Of a stretch of 64,000 nt of DNA, positions 18,163 through 27,312 are shown one piece after another (position 1 is the first letter of the stretch; every line of letters begins with the position of its first letter). The notes beneath the pieces are model-generated. The model was given only the letters and a program-made list of their open reading frames with translations, was not told the origin of the DNA and made no database searches. Origin of the DNA: Achromobacter ruhlandii (GTDB lineage: Bacteria; Pseudomonadota; Gammaproteobacteria; Burkholderiales; Burkholderiaceae_B). The position numbers and the translations under genes are program-made. The stretch is taken from the NCBI RefSeq assembly GCF_902859695.1, contig NZ_CADIJL010000005.1, positions 1 through 64,000 of the forward strand, read 5' to 3'.

Positions 18163-19026
18163 ATGAGCCGCAGCACCGACCTGCTTCTGACCGCCACTGC
18201 CCCCGCCATCTGGGGCAGCACCTACGTCGTCACCACCCTGATGCTGCCGCAGGGCTATCCCCTGACCGTGGCGATGCTGCGCGCCCTGCCGGCCGGCCTC
18301 CTGCTGCTGCTGGCGGTGCGCCAGATCCCGCACGGCATCTGGTGGCTGCGCAGCGCGACCCTGGGCGCGCTGAACTTCTCCATCTTCTGGGCGCTGCTGT
18401 TCGTGGCCGCCTACCGCCTGCCGGGCGGCGTGGCGGCGACGCTGGGCGCGATCCAGCCGCTCATCGTGATCCTGCTGGCGCGCGCCCTGCTGGGTACGCC
18501 CGTGCGCGGCCTGGCGGTGCTGGCGGCGCTGGCCGGCATCGGCGGCGTGGCGCTGCTGGTGCTGGGCCCCAAGGCGGCGCTGGATCCGGTGGGCGTGGTC
18601 GCAGGCCTGGCCAGCGCCGCGTCGATGGCGCTGGGCACCGTGCTGAGTCGCCGCTGGCAGCCGCCGGTGTCGGCGCTGGCCTTCACGTCCTGGCAATTGA
18701 CCGCCGGCGGCGCGCTGCTCCTGCCCATCGCCTTGCTGGCCGAGCCGGCGCTGCCGCCGGTGACCACGCTGAATGTGCTGGGCATCGCCTATCTGGGGCT
18801 CATCGGCGCGGCGCTGACCTATGTGATCTGGTTCCGGGGATTGGCGCGGCTGGAACCCGCGGTGGTGTCGTCGCTGGGCTTCCTGAGCCCGGTATCGGCC
18901 GTTCTGCTGGGCTGGGCCTTGCTCGACCAGCGCCTGAGCGCGGCGCAAATGGCGGGGATGGTGATCGTGGTGGGCAGCGTGTGGCTGAGCCAGCGGGTGC
19001 AGCGGCGGGCGCTGGCAACGCGCTGA
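18163..19026 (+). CDS. EamA/DMT-family transporter
   Basis: A 287-residue inner-membrane protein with ten predicted helices in two five-helix EamA repeats (about 10-135 and 145-280). The opening PAIWGSTYVV and the second-repeat segment ALTYVIWFRGL are typical of this metabolite and drug exporter superfamily. The ATG at 18163 (MSRSTD) has CAGGAA upstream; the longer GTG frame from 18133 is less likely. The substrate is not predictable from sequence. The divergent LysR gene is the probable regulator. Confidence 0.88.
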   Translation: MSRSTDLLLTATAPAIWGSTYVVTTLMLPQGYPLTVAMLRALPAGLLLLLAVRQIPHGIWWLRSATLGALNFSIFWALLFVAAYRLPGGVAATLGAIQPLIVILLARALLGTPVRGLAVLAALAGIGGVALLVLGPKAALDPVGVVAGLASAASMALGTVLSRRWQPPVSALAFTSWQLTAGGALLLPIALLAEPALPPVTTLNVLGIAYLGLIGAALTYVIWFRGLARLEPAVVSSLGFLSPVSAVLLGWALLDQRLSAAQMAGMVIVVGSVWLSQRVQRRALATR

Positions 19027-19157
19027 CCCTATGCTCAACGCCTGCCAGCCTCACAATCGACATAGTGGTATCCATCGATAACAAACGCGCGAAATCCCGT
19101 GACGGGGCGCCCCGCGCCGTAGCATGATCGTGGCTCCTCTACTTCGGGAGATCCACC

Positions 19158-19844
19158 ATGGGCAGCACACCAACCATCATCCTGGCGCATGGATTCTGGG
19201 GCGGCGCCGCCCACTGGAGCCGGGTCATCCTGGCCCTGGCCAAACTGGGACACAAGGATCTGCACGCGGTCGAACTGCCGCTCTCCTCGCTGGCCGACGA
19301 CGCCGAACGCACCCGCAAGATGGTTGCGCAACAGGCGGGCCCGGTGCTGCTGGTGGGCCACTCCTACGGCGGCGCGGTCATCTCCGAAGCGGGCAACCAG
19401 CCCAACGTGACCGGGCTGGTCTACATTGCCGCGTTCGCGCCCGATGCCGGCGAAAGCCCTGGCGGCATCACCGAACAGCATCCGCCCGTCGCGGCACCCA
19501 ACCTGGCGCCCGACAGCGATGGCTATCTATGGCTACGCGCCGATAAATTCCACGAGAGCTTCTGCCAGGACCTGGACGCCGACGACGCGCTGGTCATGGC
19601 GGTGACGCAGAAGGCGCCGCTGGCCAGCACCTTTGCCGACCAGGTCAGCGACCCCGCCTGGCGCCACAAGCCGTCGTGGTATCAGTTGTCCACCCAGGAC
19701 CGCATGATCGCCCCGGCGAACCAGGAAAGGATGTCGGCCCGGATGCAGCCGCGCAAGGTGCTGAAGCTGGACGCCAGCCACGCGTCGCTGGCCTCCCGGG
19801 CACAGGAGGTCGCGGCGCTGATCGACGAGGCCGCGCGCGCCTGA
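19158..19844 (+). CDS. Alpha/beta-hydrolase, esterase-like
   Basis: A 228-residue soluble hydrolase without a signal peptide. The oxyanion region HGFWGGAAHW near residue 12, the nucleophile elbow GHSYGG and a late DASHASL with the probable catalytic His give a complete fold. It resembles the small salicylate-esterase-like/EstC branch. GGGAG lies at good spacing before the ATG at 19158. It is a single gene followed by a strong terminator. The natural substrate is unknown. Confidence 0.85.
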   Translation: MGSTPTIILAHGFWGGAAHWSRVILALAKLGHKDLHAVELPLSSLADDAERTRKMVAQQAGPVLLVGHSYGGAVISEAGNQPNVTGLVYIAAFAPDAGESPGGITEQHPPVAAPNLAPDSDGYLWLRADKFHESFCQDLDADDALVMAVTQKAPLASTFADQVSDPAWRHKPSWYQLSTQDRMIAPANQERMSARMQPRKVLKLDASHASLASRAQEVAALIDEAARA

Positions 19845-19895
19845 CCCCCGCCGGGGCCGGCATCCACCCTTGCCCCGCCATGACGGCAGGATCAG

Positions 19896-19928
19896 GCAGC
19901 ACAGCGCTTTCGCTGTGCTGCTTTTTTT
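19896..19928 (+). terminator. Strong intrinsic terminator after the hydrolase gene
   Basis: A perfect 11-bp stem (GCAGCACAGCG at 19896-19906, complement at 19911-19921) with a CTTT loop is followed by seven Ts. The remaining 227 bases up to the bd-oxidase start show no gene; they serve as its leader and promoter region, in which I could not find an FNR or ArcA box. Confidence 0.9.
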
Positions 19929-20155
19929 GTAACGACGGGATCTGGCCCTTTTCTTGCGAAGAGCCAGTTTTCCCTATGGCGAGAGGCACGCCGCTTGCGG
20001 AAGGCCGGCAAACTGATCCGCTTTTTCCTGACGCTTCTGAATCTGTACTGCGCAGCGCCACCGGCCTATCTTGGCGCTACAGGCACCAGCCTGTCCGCGC
20101 GCGCCGCCCGGTGGCGGCAGGAACGCGCGGGCCTTGAAGTCAGGAATCACCCGCC

Positions 20156-21592
20156 ATGGATAGCGACGCGCTACTGCTTGCCCGAATACAGTTCGGATTC
20201 ACCATTTCCTTCCACATCATCTTTCCGGCCATCACCATCGGCCTGGCCAGCTACCTGGCCGTGCTCGAAGGCTGCTGGCTGCGCACCCGCAACACCGTCT
20301 ACCGCGACCTCTACCACTTCTGGACCAAGATCTTCGCCGTCAATTTCGGCATGGGCGTGGTGTCCGGACTGGTGATGGCGTACCAGTTCGGCACCAACTG
20401 GAGCTTCTTTTCCGATTTTGCCGGCAGCGTCACCGGGCCCCTGCTGGCCTACGAGGTGCTGACGGCCTTCTTCCTGGAAGCCGGCTTTCTCGGCGTGATG
20501 CTGTTCGGCTGGTCGCGCGTCGGCCCGGGGCTGCACTTCTTCTCGACCATCATGGTGGCGCTGGGCACGCTGGTGTCGGCCACCTGGATCCTGGCGTCCA
20601 ACAGCTGGATGCAGACCCCCGCGGGCTACGAGATCCTGGACGGCCGCGTGGTGCCGACCGACTGGCTGGCGGTGATCTTCAATCCCTCGTTCCCCTACCG
20701 GCTGGCGCACATGGGCATCGCGGCGTTCCTGGCCACCGCGCTGATGGTGGGCGCGTCCGGCGCCTGGCACCTGCTGCGCGGCGACCGCAGCCCGGCGGTG
20801 AAAAAGATGTTCGCGATGGCGATGGCCATGCTGGCGATCTCGGCGCCGCTGCAGGCGGTGGTGGGCGACTTCCATGGCCTGAACACGCTCAAGCACCAGC
20901 CCGCCAAGATCGCCGCGATCGAAGGCCATTGGGAAAACGAGCCGGGCGCGGGCGTGCCGCTGACGCTGTTCGGCATTCCCGACATGGAGCGCGAAGAGAC
21001 CCGCTACGCGCTCAACGTGCCGCGCCTGGGCAGCCTGATCCTCACGCATAGCTGGGATGGCCAGTTCCCCGGCCTGAAGTCGTATCCGCCCGAAGACCGC
21101 CCCAACGCCACCGTGGTGTTCTGGTCGTTCCGCGTGATGGCGGGGCTGGGCATGCTGATGATCCTGCTGGCCGGCTGGGCGCTGTGGGCGCGCTGGCGCG
21201 GACGGCTGTACCAGTCGCGCGCGCTGCAGCGTTTCGCGCTGTGGATGGGGCCGTCGGGGCTGGTGGCGATCCTGGCCGGCTGGTACGTGACCGAGATCGG
21301 CCGCCAGCCATGGGTCGTCTATGGCGTGATGCGCACCGCCGACGCCGCCACCCGCCACGGCCTGGGCGAATTGACGCTGACGCTGGCGCTGTTCGTGGCG
21401 GTGTACCTGTTCGTGTTCGGCGCCGGCGTGTCGTACATGCTGCGCCTGATCCGCATGGGCCCGACGCCGGCGCCCGGCCACGCGCCGCTGTCCGGCGGCC
21501 CGGGCGAACCGCGCCAGCCGTCGCGGCCGCTGTCGGCCGCCTCCACCTCGGCGGACGCCCCGTCCGCGCAACCTGGATTCAAAGGAGCCTGA
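20156..21592 (+). CDS. cydA: Cytochrome bd-type quinol oxidase subunit I (CioA-like)
   Basis: A 478-residue integral membrane protein that binds quinol and hemes b558, b595 and d and reduces O2 to water without proton pumping. The N-terminal RIQFGFTISFHIIFPAITIG carries the conserved heme-ligand histidine. Later LASNSWMQTP and DFHGLNTLKHQPAKIAAIE, split across helices, are diagnostic. The Q-loop is short, as in the cyanide-insensitive CioA branch, rather than the long E. coli CydA form. AGGA precedes the ATG. The gene is followed by subunit II after four bases. The acidic/proline-rich C-terminus is variable. Confidence 0.94.
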   Translation: MDSDALLLARIQFGFTISFHIIFPAITIGLASYLAVLEGCWLRTRNTVYRDLYHFWTKIFAVNFGMGVVSGLVMAYQFGTNWSFFSDFAGSVTGPLLAYEVLTAFFLEAGFLGVMLFGWSRVGPGLHFFSTIMVALGTLVSATWILASNSWMQTPAGYEILDGRVVPTDWLAVIFNPSFPYRLAHMGIAAFLATALMVGASGAWHLLRGDRSPAVKKMFAMAMAMLAISAPLQAVVGDFHGLNTLKHQPAKIAAIEGHWENEPGAGVPLTLFGIPDMEREETRYALNVPRLGSLILTHSWDGQFPGLKSYPPEDRPNATVVFWSFRVMAGLGMLMILLAGWALWARWRGRLYQSRALQRFALWMGPSGLVAILAGWYVTEIGRQPWVVYGVMRTADAATRHGLGELTLTLALFVAVYLFVFGAGVSYMLRLIRMGPTPAPGHAPLSGGPGEPRQPSRPLSAASTSADAPSAQPGFKGA

Positions 21593-21596
21593 GGCC

Positions 21597-22604
21597 ATGG
21601 GCATCGACCTTGCATTGATATGGGCCGTCATCATCCTGTTCGGCGTGATGATGTACGTGGTGATGGACGGCTTCGACCTGGGCATCGGCATCCTCTTTCC
21701 GCTGATCGGCGACGCCGAGGAGCGCGACGCCATGGTCAACACCGTCGCCCCCGTGTGGGACGGCAACGAGACCTGGCTGGTGCTGGGCGGCGCGGGGCTG
21801 CTGGCCGCGTTTCCGCTGGCGTATTCGGTGATCCTGAGCGCGCTGCACCTGCCGCTGGTGTTCATGCTGCTGGGCCTGATCTTCCGCGGCGTGGCGTTCG
21901 AGTTCCGCTTCAAGGCCGACCCGCGCCACCGCGCGATGTGGGACCGCGCTTTCGTGCTCGGCTCGCTCTGCGCCACCTTCTTCCAGGGCGTGACGCTGGG
22001 CGCCTACATCGAAGGCATCCCGGTGGTCGACCGCGTCTACCAGGGCGGGCCGTGGGACTGGATCAGCCCGTTCTCGCTGTTCACCGGCGTCGGCCTGGTG
22101 GTGGCGTATGCGCTGCTGGGCTGCACCTGGCTCATCATGAAGACCGAGGGCCGCCTGCATCGCCACATGTGCGCGCTGGCGCGGCCGCTGACGCTGGCGC
22201 TGCTGGCGGTGATCGCCGCGCTCAGCGTGTGGACGCCGCTGGCGCAGCCGCATATCGCCCAGCGCTGGTTCAGCCTGCCCAACATGTTCTGGTTCCTGCC
22301 GGTGCCGCTGCTGGTGGCGGCCGCCGGCATCGACCTGATGCGCCGCGTGCGCGGCGCGCCCGCCGCGGGGCCGTTCGTGCTGGCGCTGTGCCTGGTGTTC
22401 CTGGGCTACAGCGGCCTGGGCATCAGCATCTGGCCGGCCGTGATCCCGCCGGACGTGTCGATCTGGACCGCGGCCGCGCCGCCGCAGAGCCTGGGCTTCG
22501 CCCTGGTCGGCGCGCTCGCCATCATTCCGATTATCCTGATGTACACCGCCTGGTCCTATTACGTGTTCCGCGGCAAGGTGCGCACCGGCGAGGCGTTTCA
22601 CTGA
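21597..22604 (+). CDS. cydB: Cytochrome bd-type quinol oxidase subunit II
   Basis: A 335-residue membrane protein with about eight or nine helices, partner of subunit I. The start MGIDLALIWAVII, the segment MDGFDLGIGILFP and WDGNETWLVLGG are family signatures. It supports assembly and heme retention in the oxidase. Its TGA shares one base with the next ATG, coupling it to the small accessory protein. Together the three genes form a compact cio/cyd operon for low-oxygen or inhibitor-tolerant respiration. Confidence 0.94.
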   Translation: MGIDLALIWAVIILFGVMMYVVMDGFDLGIGILFPLIGDAEERDAMVNTVAPVWDGNETWLVLGGAGLLAAFPLAYSVILSALHLPLVFMLLGLIFRGVAFEFRFKADPRHRAMWDRAFVLGSLCATFFQGVTLGAYIEGIPVVDRVYQGGPWDWISPFSLFTGVGLVVAYALLGCTWLIMKTEGRLHRHMCALARPLTLALLAVIAALSVWTPLAQPHIAQRWFSLPNMFWFLPVPLLVAAAGIDLMRRVRGAPAAGPFVLALCLVFLGYSGLGISIWPAVIPPDVSIWTAAAPPQSLGFALVGALAIIPIILMYTAWSYYVFRGKVRTGEAFH

Positions 22605-22744
22605 TGGCCGCGCCGACCTCCCTGCCCTCCTGGCGCAGCCGGCTGCTGTGGCTGCTGTTGATCTGGGCCGGCGGCGTGGCGTCGCTGGGCCTGGCCGCCG
22701 GCGCGCTGCGGCTGGTGATGCGCGCCATCGGCATGTCGACATGA
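22604..22744 (+). CDS. DUF2474 small bd-oxidase-associated protein
   Basis: A 46-residue protein with a single transmembrane helix (SRLLWLLLIWAGGVASLGLAA within about residues 12-32) and a short basic start. Small single-helix proteins directly after cydB (CydX/CydZ or DUF2474 types) stabilise the oxidase. The ATG at 22604 overlaps the cydB stop by one base. Length, topology and position together support the call. Confidence 0.85.
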   Translation: MAAPTSLPSWRSRLLWLLLIWAGGVASLGLAAGALRLVMRAIGMST

Positions 22745-22768
22745 ACCGCCGTCTTCCACGGATCCCCC

Positions 22769-24178
22769 ATGAAGCGCTATGAACGGCTGACCGAAGAAAT
22801 CACCGCCTCGATCCTGTCGGGCCTGCTGCAGGCGGGCGACCGGCTGCCCTCGGTGCGCCAGACCAGCGCCAGCCGTGGCGTCAGCCCGTCGACGGTGTTC
22901 AAGGCCTATTACCTGCTGGAAGCGCGCGGCCTGATCCGCGCGCGCGACCGCTCGGGCTACTACGTGCTGCGCGCCTCGCAGGCCGCGCTGCCCGAGCCCG
23001 ACGGCCTGTCCAGCGCCGCCGCCGGCCGCCATCCGGTCGATGTCAGCGATAACGTGCTGCAAGTGCTCAACGCCACCCTGCGGCGCGACATGCTGCCGTT
23101 CGGCTCGGCCTTTCCCAGCCCGTCGCTGCTGCCCTACGGCCGGCTGGCGCGCTACATGGCGACCACGGTGCAGCAACTGGACCCGTGGGGGTCGATCGAC
23201 GATCTCAGCCCCGGCGACCCCGCGCTGCGCCGCGCCATCGCGCTGCGTTACCTGGCCGACGGACTGACGGTGCCGGTGGACGACATCATCATCACCAACG
23301 GCGCGCTCGACGCGCTCAACCTGTGCCTGAGCGCGGTCACGCGGCCCGGCGACGCGGTGATCGTCGAATCGCCGACGTTCTACGCCGCCCTGCAGTCGCT
23401 CGAACGCAACCAGCTGCACGCCATCGAGGTGGCCACGCATCCGCGCGAAGGCATCGACCTGCAGGCGCTGGAGCGGGCCATCGTGCAGCACCAGCCGCGC
23501 GCCTGCTGGCTGATGACGACCTTCCAGAATCCGCTGGGCAGCCTGATGCCCGAGGCCAAGAAGGAAGCGCTGGTCAAGCTGCTGGCGCGCCACGGCGTGG
23601 CGCTGATCGAGGACGACGTCTACGGCGAACTGTACTTCGGCGCCACGCGGCCGCGTCCCGCCAAGGCCTTCGACACCGAGGGCATGGTGATGCACTGCTC
23701 GTCGTTCTCGAAGACGCTGGCGCCGGGCTATCGCGTCGGCTGGGTCGCGGCCGGGCGCTACACCCGCGCCATCATGCGCAACAAGCTCACCACCAGCCTG
23801 GCCACCGCCGCGCCGACGCAGGCGGCGATTGCCGCCTATCTGGCGCAGGGCGGCTACGACCGCCACCTGCGCCAGTTCCGCCAGACGCTGGCCTTGCAGC
23901 AGGGCGAGATGCTGCAGGCGGTGGCGCGCTACTTCCCCAAGGGCACGCGCGCCACACGGCCGCTGGGCGGCTACTTCACCTGGGTCGAGCTTCCGGCGCG
24001 CGTCGACACCCTGCGCTTGCACCGCGCCGCGCTCGACCATGGCATCAGCATCGCGCCGGGACCGTTGTTCTCCAGCTCAGGCGCGTTCGGCAACTTCCTG
24101 CGGCTGAACTGCGGCCATCCCTGGAACGAGGCGATGGAGCAAGGCATGGCGACGCTGGGCAAGCTGATGGCGACATGA
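22769..24178 (+). CDS. MocR-type regulator (GntR HTH fused to aminotransferase fold)
   Basis: A 469-residue fusion. A GntR winged HTH (residues 1-70, GDRLPSVRQTSASRGVSPST) is followed by a fold-type I aminotransferase domain (about 100-465). The PLP-binding lysine is in SSFSKTLAPGYRVGW, and the conserved TFQNPLG and EDDVYGELYF segments are present. MocR proteins bind PLP and often sense an amino acid or vitamin B6 vitamer to regulate a neighbouring gene. It starts 24 bases after the bd-oxidase operon but need not regulate it. Target unknown. Confidence 0.9.
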   Translation: MKRYERLTEEITASILSGLLQAGDRLPSVRQTSASRGVSPSTVFKAYYLLEARGLIRARDRSGYYVLRASQAALPEPDGLSSAAAGRHPVDVSDNVLQVLNATLRRDMLPFGSAFPSPSLLPYGRLARYMATTVQQLDPWGSIDDLSPGDPALRRAIALRYLADGLTVPVDDIIITNGALDALNLCLSAVTRPGDAVIVESPTFYAALQSLERNQLHAIEVATHPREGIDLQALERAIVQHQPRACWLMTTFQNPLGSLMPEAKKEALVKLLARHGVALIEDDVYGELYFGATRPRPAKAFDTEGMVMHCSSFSKTLAPGYRVGWVAAGRYTRAIMRNKLTTSLATAAPTQAAIAAYLAQGGYDRHLRQFRQTLALQQGEMLQAVARYFPKGTRATRPLGGYFTWVELPARVDTLRLHRAALDHGISIAPGPLFSSSGAFGNFLRLNCGHPWNEAMEQGMATLGKLMAT

Positions 24179-24260
24179 CGGGCGCGTGCGGGCGGCGTTG
24201 CGAGCCCATGCCGATGGCCTGCCGCTCCCATTCGGAACCCGTGACGCCCACCGCCCGCTT

Positions 24261-24593
24261 TCAGTGACTGATCATCCACGGCCGCGCGCCGGCGAAGGTC
24301 TTGCCGCCGTCGGCCGTCTGGCGGGTCCGGCCGGCGGCCTTGGCGCCGGCGCAGCAACCGCAACCCATGCCGTGACCGCCACGGGTGCTGCGCGGCTCGT
24401 GGGCGGCGCGTTCGTTGGCGGCGCGGGCGCGGTTCATGGCCGAGGACAGCGCCGAGACCGCCGGCGCACCGCTGACGAAGCGCTCGCAGGCACCGCCGCA
24501 TTCGGGGCAAGGCGCGGGGTCGCGCCATTGCGACAAAGGTCTCAGCACGGAGAACTCGCCGCAATCCTGGCAGCGGTAGTCATAGAGCGGCAT
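24261..24593 (-). CDS. fmdB: FmdB-family zinc-ribbon protein
   Basis: A 110-residue protein opening MPLYDYRCQDCGEF, with a second CPECGG at about 29-34. This four-cysteine zinc ribbon defines the FmdB/CxxC_CXXC_SSSS family. The tail has an additional GCGCC cluster. In Methylophilus FmdB is linked to formamidase expression. Here it is the last gene, 9 bases after the formamidase, in the amide operon, which agrees. Confidence 0.9.
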   Translation of the reverse strand: MPLYDYRCQDCGEFSVLRPLSQWRDPAPCPECGGACERFVSGAPAVSALSSAMNRARAANERAAHEPRSTRGGHGMGCGCCAGAKAAGRTRQTADGGKTFAGARPWMISH

Positions 24594-24602
24594 GGCGGCT
24601 CC

Positions 24603-25832
24603 TCACAGGTCTTTGGCGATGGGCATGTCCATGCCGCGCGTTATCTGCGGCACGTCGCCCAGCGCGTTGGGCTGGATGTCGATCTCGAAGATCTCCGTGG
24701 GCAGCCACAACGTGGCGCAGGCGTTGGGAATGTCCACCACGCCGCTGATGTGCCCCTGCACCGGCGCCGTGCCCAGGATCGAATACGCCTGCGCCCCCGA
24801 ATAGCCGAACTTCTTCAGGTATTCGATGGCGTTCAGGCAGGCCTGGCGATAGGCGATGTGCACGTCCAGATAGTGCTGCTTGCCGCCTTCATCGACCGAA
24901 ATGCCCTCGAAGATCAGGTAGTCCTTGTAGTTGGGCGTGATGGGGCTGGGCTTGAAGATGGGATTGCGGATGCCGTACTTGGCCATGCCGCCCTTGATGA
25001 GCGACACCCGCATATGCACCCAGCCGGCCATTTCGATGGCGCCGCAGAAGGTAATCTCGCCGTCGCCCTGCGAAAAATGCAGGTCGCCGACCGACAGGCC
25101 GCCGCCCTTGACGTAGACGGGAAAGAACACCCGGGACCCTCGCGACAGGTCCTTGATGTCGCAATTGCCGCCATGCTCGCGCGGCGGCACGGTGCGCGCG
25201 CCGGTGGCGGCCGCGCGATCGCGCTCGGCTCCCTTGAGCTTGCCCATGTGCGCCGTCTTGGGCGCCGGCGGATTGGCCAGGGGCGGCACACGCTCGGGGT
25301 CGCTGTCGATCAGCTTCTGCTCGCGCGCATTCCACTTGTCCAGAAGCGCCTGGTCGGGCAGGCAGCCGATCAGGCCCGGATGGATCAGGCCGGCGAAGCG
25401 CACGCCCGGGATATGGCGCGAGGTGGTGAACATGCCTTCGAAATCCCAGATCGACTTTTGCGCCGACGGGAAGTGCTCGGTCAGAAAGCCGCCACCGTTG
25501 TTCTTGCTGAAAAAGCCATTGAAGCCCCACAGGCTCTCCGGCTTGGCGCCGATATCGAGCAAGTCCACCACCAGCAGGTCGCCGGGTTCAGCGCCTTCGA
25601 CGCCGACGGGGCCGGACAGGAAGTGCACCGTGGACAGGTCCACATCACGCACATCGGAGGCATCGTCATCGTTCTTGATCGCGCCGCCGGTCCAGTCGTA
25701 GGTTTCGAGCACGAAGTCATCGCCCGGCCTGACCCACGTCGCCATGGGGATGTCGGGATGCCAGCGATTGTGCACGCCTTCGTTTTCGTAGGGGGATTGG
25801 GCCAGGTCGACCTTGATCAGGGTGTCAGGCAT
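24603..25832 (-). CDS. fmdA: Formamidase (acetamidase/formamidase family)
   Basis: A 409-residue cytoplasmic amidohydrolase that cleaves formamide to formate and ammonia. Family signatures include HFLSGPVGVEGAEPGDLLVV, GGFLTEHFP, PGVRFAGLIHPG and GGNCDIKDL. The last contains the cysteine typical of FmdA/AmdA-type enzymes. A strong AAAGGAG supports the ATG at 25832 (MPDTLIK) rather than 25856. It lies between the UrtE-like ATPase gene and fmdB in an operon whose first genes encode an amide/urea-type ABC importer. Formamide or a short amide as substrate is therefore well supported. Confidence 0.92.
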   Translation of the reverse strand: MPDTLIKVDLAQSPYENEGVHNRWHPDIPMATWVRPGDDFVLETYDWTGGAIKNDDDASDVRDVDLSTVHFLSGPVGVEGAEPGDLLVVDLLDIGAKPESLWGFNGFFSKNNGGGFLTEHFPSAQKSIWDFEGMFTTSRHIPGVRFAGLIHPGLIGCLPDQALLDKWNAREQKLIDSDPERVPPLANPPAPKTAHMGKLKGAERDRAAATGARTVPPREHGGNCDIKDLSRGSRVFFPVYVKGGGLSVGDLHFSQGDGEITFCGAIEMAGWVHMRVSLIKGGMAKYGIRNPIFKPSPITPNYKDYLIFEGISVDEGGKQHYLDVHIAYRQACLNAIEYLKKFGYSGAQAYSILGTAPVQGHISGVVDIPNACATLWLPTEIFEIDIQPNALGDVPQITRGMDMPIAKDL

Positions 25833-25861
25833 GTCATGCTCCTTTGAGATGGACAATGAAT

Positions 25862-26554
25862 TCAGACAGACAGGTATTTGCTGATCGTCTGCTCATCAAC
25901 GCGCGCGCGCGGGTCTTCGTGCACGAAGCGGCCCTTGTCGATCACGATGAGGCGGTCGGCGATCTGCATGGTGAAACTCAAGACCTGCTCGGACACCACG
26001 ATGGCCAGGTTGCGCAGCTTGCGGATCTCCAGCAGGCTGCGGGCGATGTCCTTGATGATGGACGGCTGAATGCCCTCGGTGGGTTCGTCCAGCAGCAGCA
26101 CGCGCGGGTTGGTGACCAGGGCGCGGGCGATGGCGAGCTGCTGTTGCTGGCCGCCCGACAGATCGCCGCCGCGCCGGCCGCGCATTTCGTGCAGCACCGG
26201 AAACAGGGCGTAGATGTCTTCCGGGATGGTGTTGCGCAGCGCCCGCCCGCGCATGCCGGTGCGGATGTTCTCCTCCACGGTCAGCGTCGGAAAGATCATG
26301 CGGCCCTGCGGCACGTAGGCCACCCCGTTGCGCACGCGCTGATGGCTCTCCAGGCGCTCGAGCGCCTTGCCCTCCAGCGAGATCGAGCCCTGCATGGCGG
26401 GCAGCAGGCCCATCATGGTCTTGAATAGCGTGGTCTTGCCCATGCCGTTGCGGCCCATGACGGCGACGATTTCACCGGCCGCCACCGCAAGGTCGACGCC
26501 ATGGATGACTTTGCTTTGGCCATAGCCTGACACCAGGCCAGCGATATTGAACAT
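25862..26554 (-). CDS. UrtE/LivF-like ABC ATPase for amide uptake
   Basis: A 230-residue ATPase with Walker A GRNGMGKTT, signature LSGGQQQQLAIARAL, and Walker B RVLLLDEPTEGI, where PTEGIQPS is typical of UrtE. It energises the branched-chain/urea-type permease pair encoded upstream. The ATG at 26554 (MFNIAGL) has GGGAGG upstream and follows the UrtD-like stop by 14 bases. It is one of five contiguous transporter genes leading into formamidase. Confidence 0.92.
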   Translation of the reverse strand: MFNIAGLVSGYGQSKVIHGVDLAVAAGEIVAVMGRNGMGKTTLFKTMMGLLPAMQGSISLEGKALERLESHQRVRNGVAYVPQGRMIFPTLTVEENIRTGMRGRALRNTIPEDIYALFPVLHEMRGRRGGDLSGGQQQQLAIARALVTNPRVLLLDEPTEGIQPSIIKDIARSLLEIRKLRNLAIVVSEQVLSFTMQIADRLIVIDKGRFVHEDPRARVDEQTISKYLSV

Positions 26555-26568
26555 GTTGCCTCCCGGCT

Positions 26569-27312
26569 TCAATGACCCAGATAGACCTCAACCACCCGCG
26601 GATCGGACTGCACCTTGTCCATGCTGCCCTCGGCCAGCACACGGCCCTGGTGCAGCACCGTGACCTTGTGCGCGATGTTCTTGACGAATTCCATGTCATG
26701 CTCGATCACGATGAGCGATCGGTTGCGGCTGATCCGATTGAGCAGTTCGGCGGTGCGCTCGCGTTCGGAGACGCTCATGCCGGCCACCGGTTCGTCCAGC
26801 ATCATCAGCTCGGGCTCCTGCATCAACAGCATGCCGATCTCCAGCCATTGCTTCTGGCCGTGCGAGAGCAACTCCGCCGAGCGGTCGAGCTGGTCCGCCA
26901 GGAAGATCTCTTCGGCCACCTGCTCGACCCGTTCAAGCACCGCCGGACTGCGCCTGAATGTCAACGCGCCGAGCACGCTGCGCCCGGCCGGGTACGACAC
27001 TTCCAGGTTTTCGCGCACGGACAGGGTTTCGTAGATGGAGGGGGTCTGGAACTTGCGGCCCACGCCGGCGCGCACGATTTCGTACTCGGCCAGGCCGGTC
27101 AGCTCCGTGTCCTTGAAGCGGATCGAGCCGCTGGTGGCCTTGGTGCGGCCGCAGATCAGATCCAGCAGCGTGGTCTTGCCGGCGCCATTGGGGCCGATGA
27201 CCACGCGCAGCTCTCCCTGGTCGACATACAGGTTGAGGTCATTGACGGCGACAAAGCCATTGAACGAGACGGTCAGGCCTTCGATGTACAGGGCGAACGC
27301 TGAGGGGTTCAT
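26569..27312 (-). CDS. UrtD/LivG-like ABC ATPase for amide uptake
   Basis: A 247-residue ATPase with Walker A GPNGAGKTT, LSHGQKQWLEIGMLLMQ as the diagnostic UrtD-type signature, and Walker B LMMLDEPVAGMS. Its ATG overlaps the permease stop as ATGA, so it is translationally coupled. It pairs with the UrtE-like ATPase in one importer. Confidence 0.92.
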   Translation of the reverse strand: MNPSAFALYIEGLTVSFNGFVAVNDLNLYVDQGELRVVIGPNGAGKTTLLDLICGRTKATSGSIRFKDTELTGLAEYEIVRAGVGRKFQTPSIYETLSVRENLEVSYPAGRSVLGALTFRRSPAVLERVEQVAEEIFLADQLDRSAELLSHGQKQWLEIGMLLMQEPELMMLDEPVAGMSVSERERTAELLNRISRNRSLIVIEHDMEFVKNIAHKVTVLHQGRVLAEGSMDKVQSDPRVVEVYLGH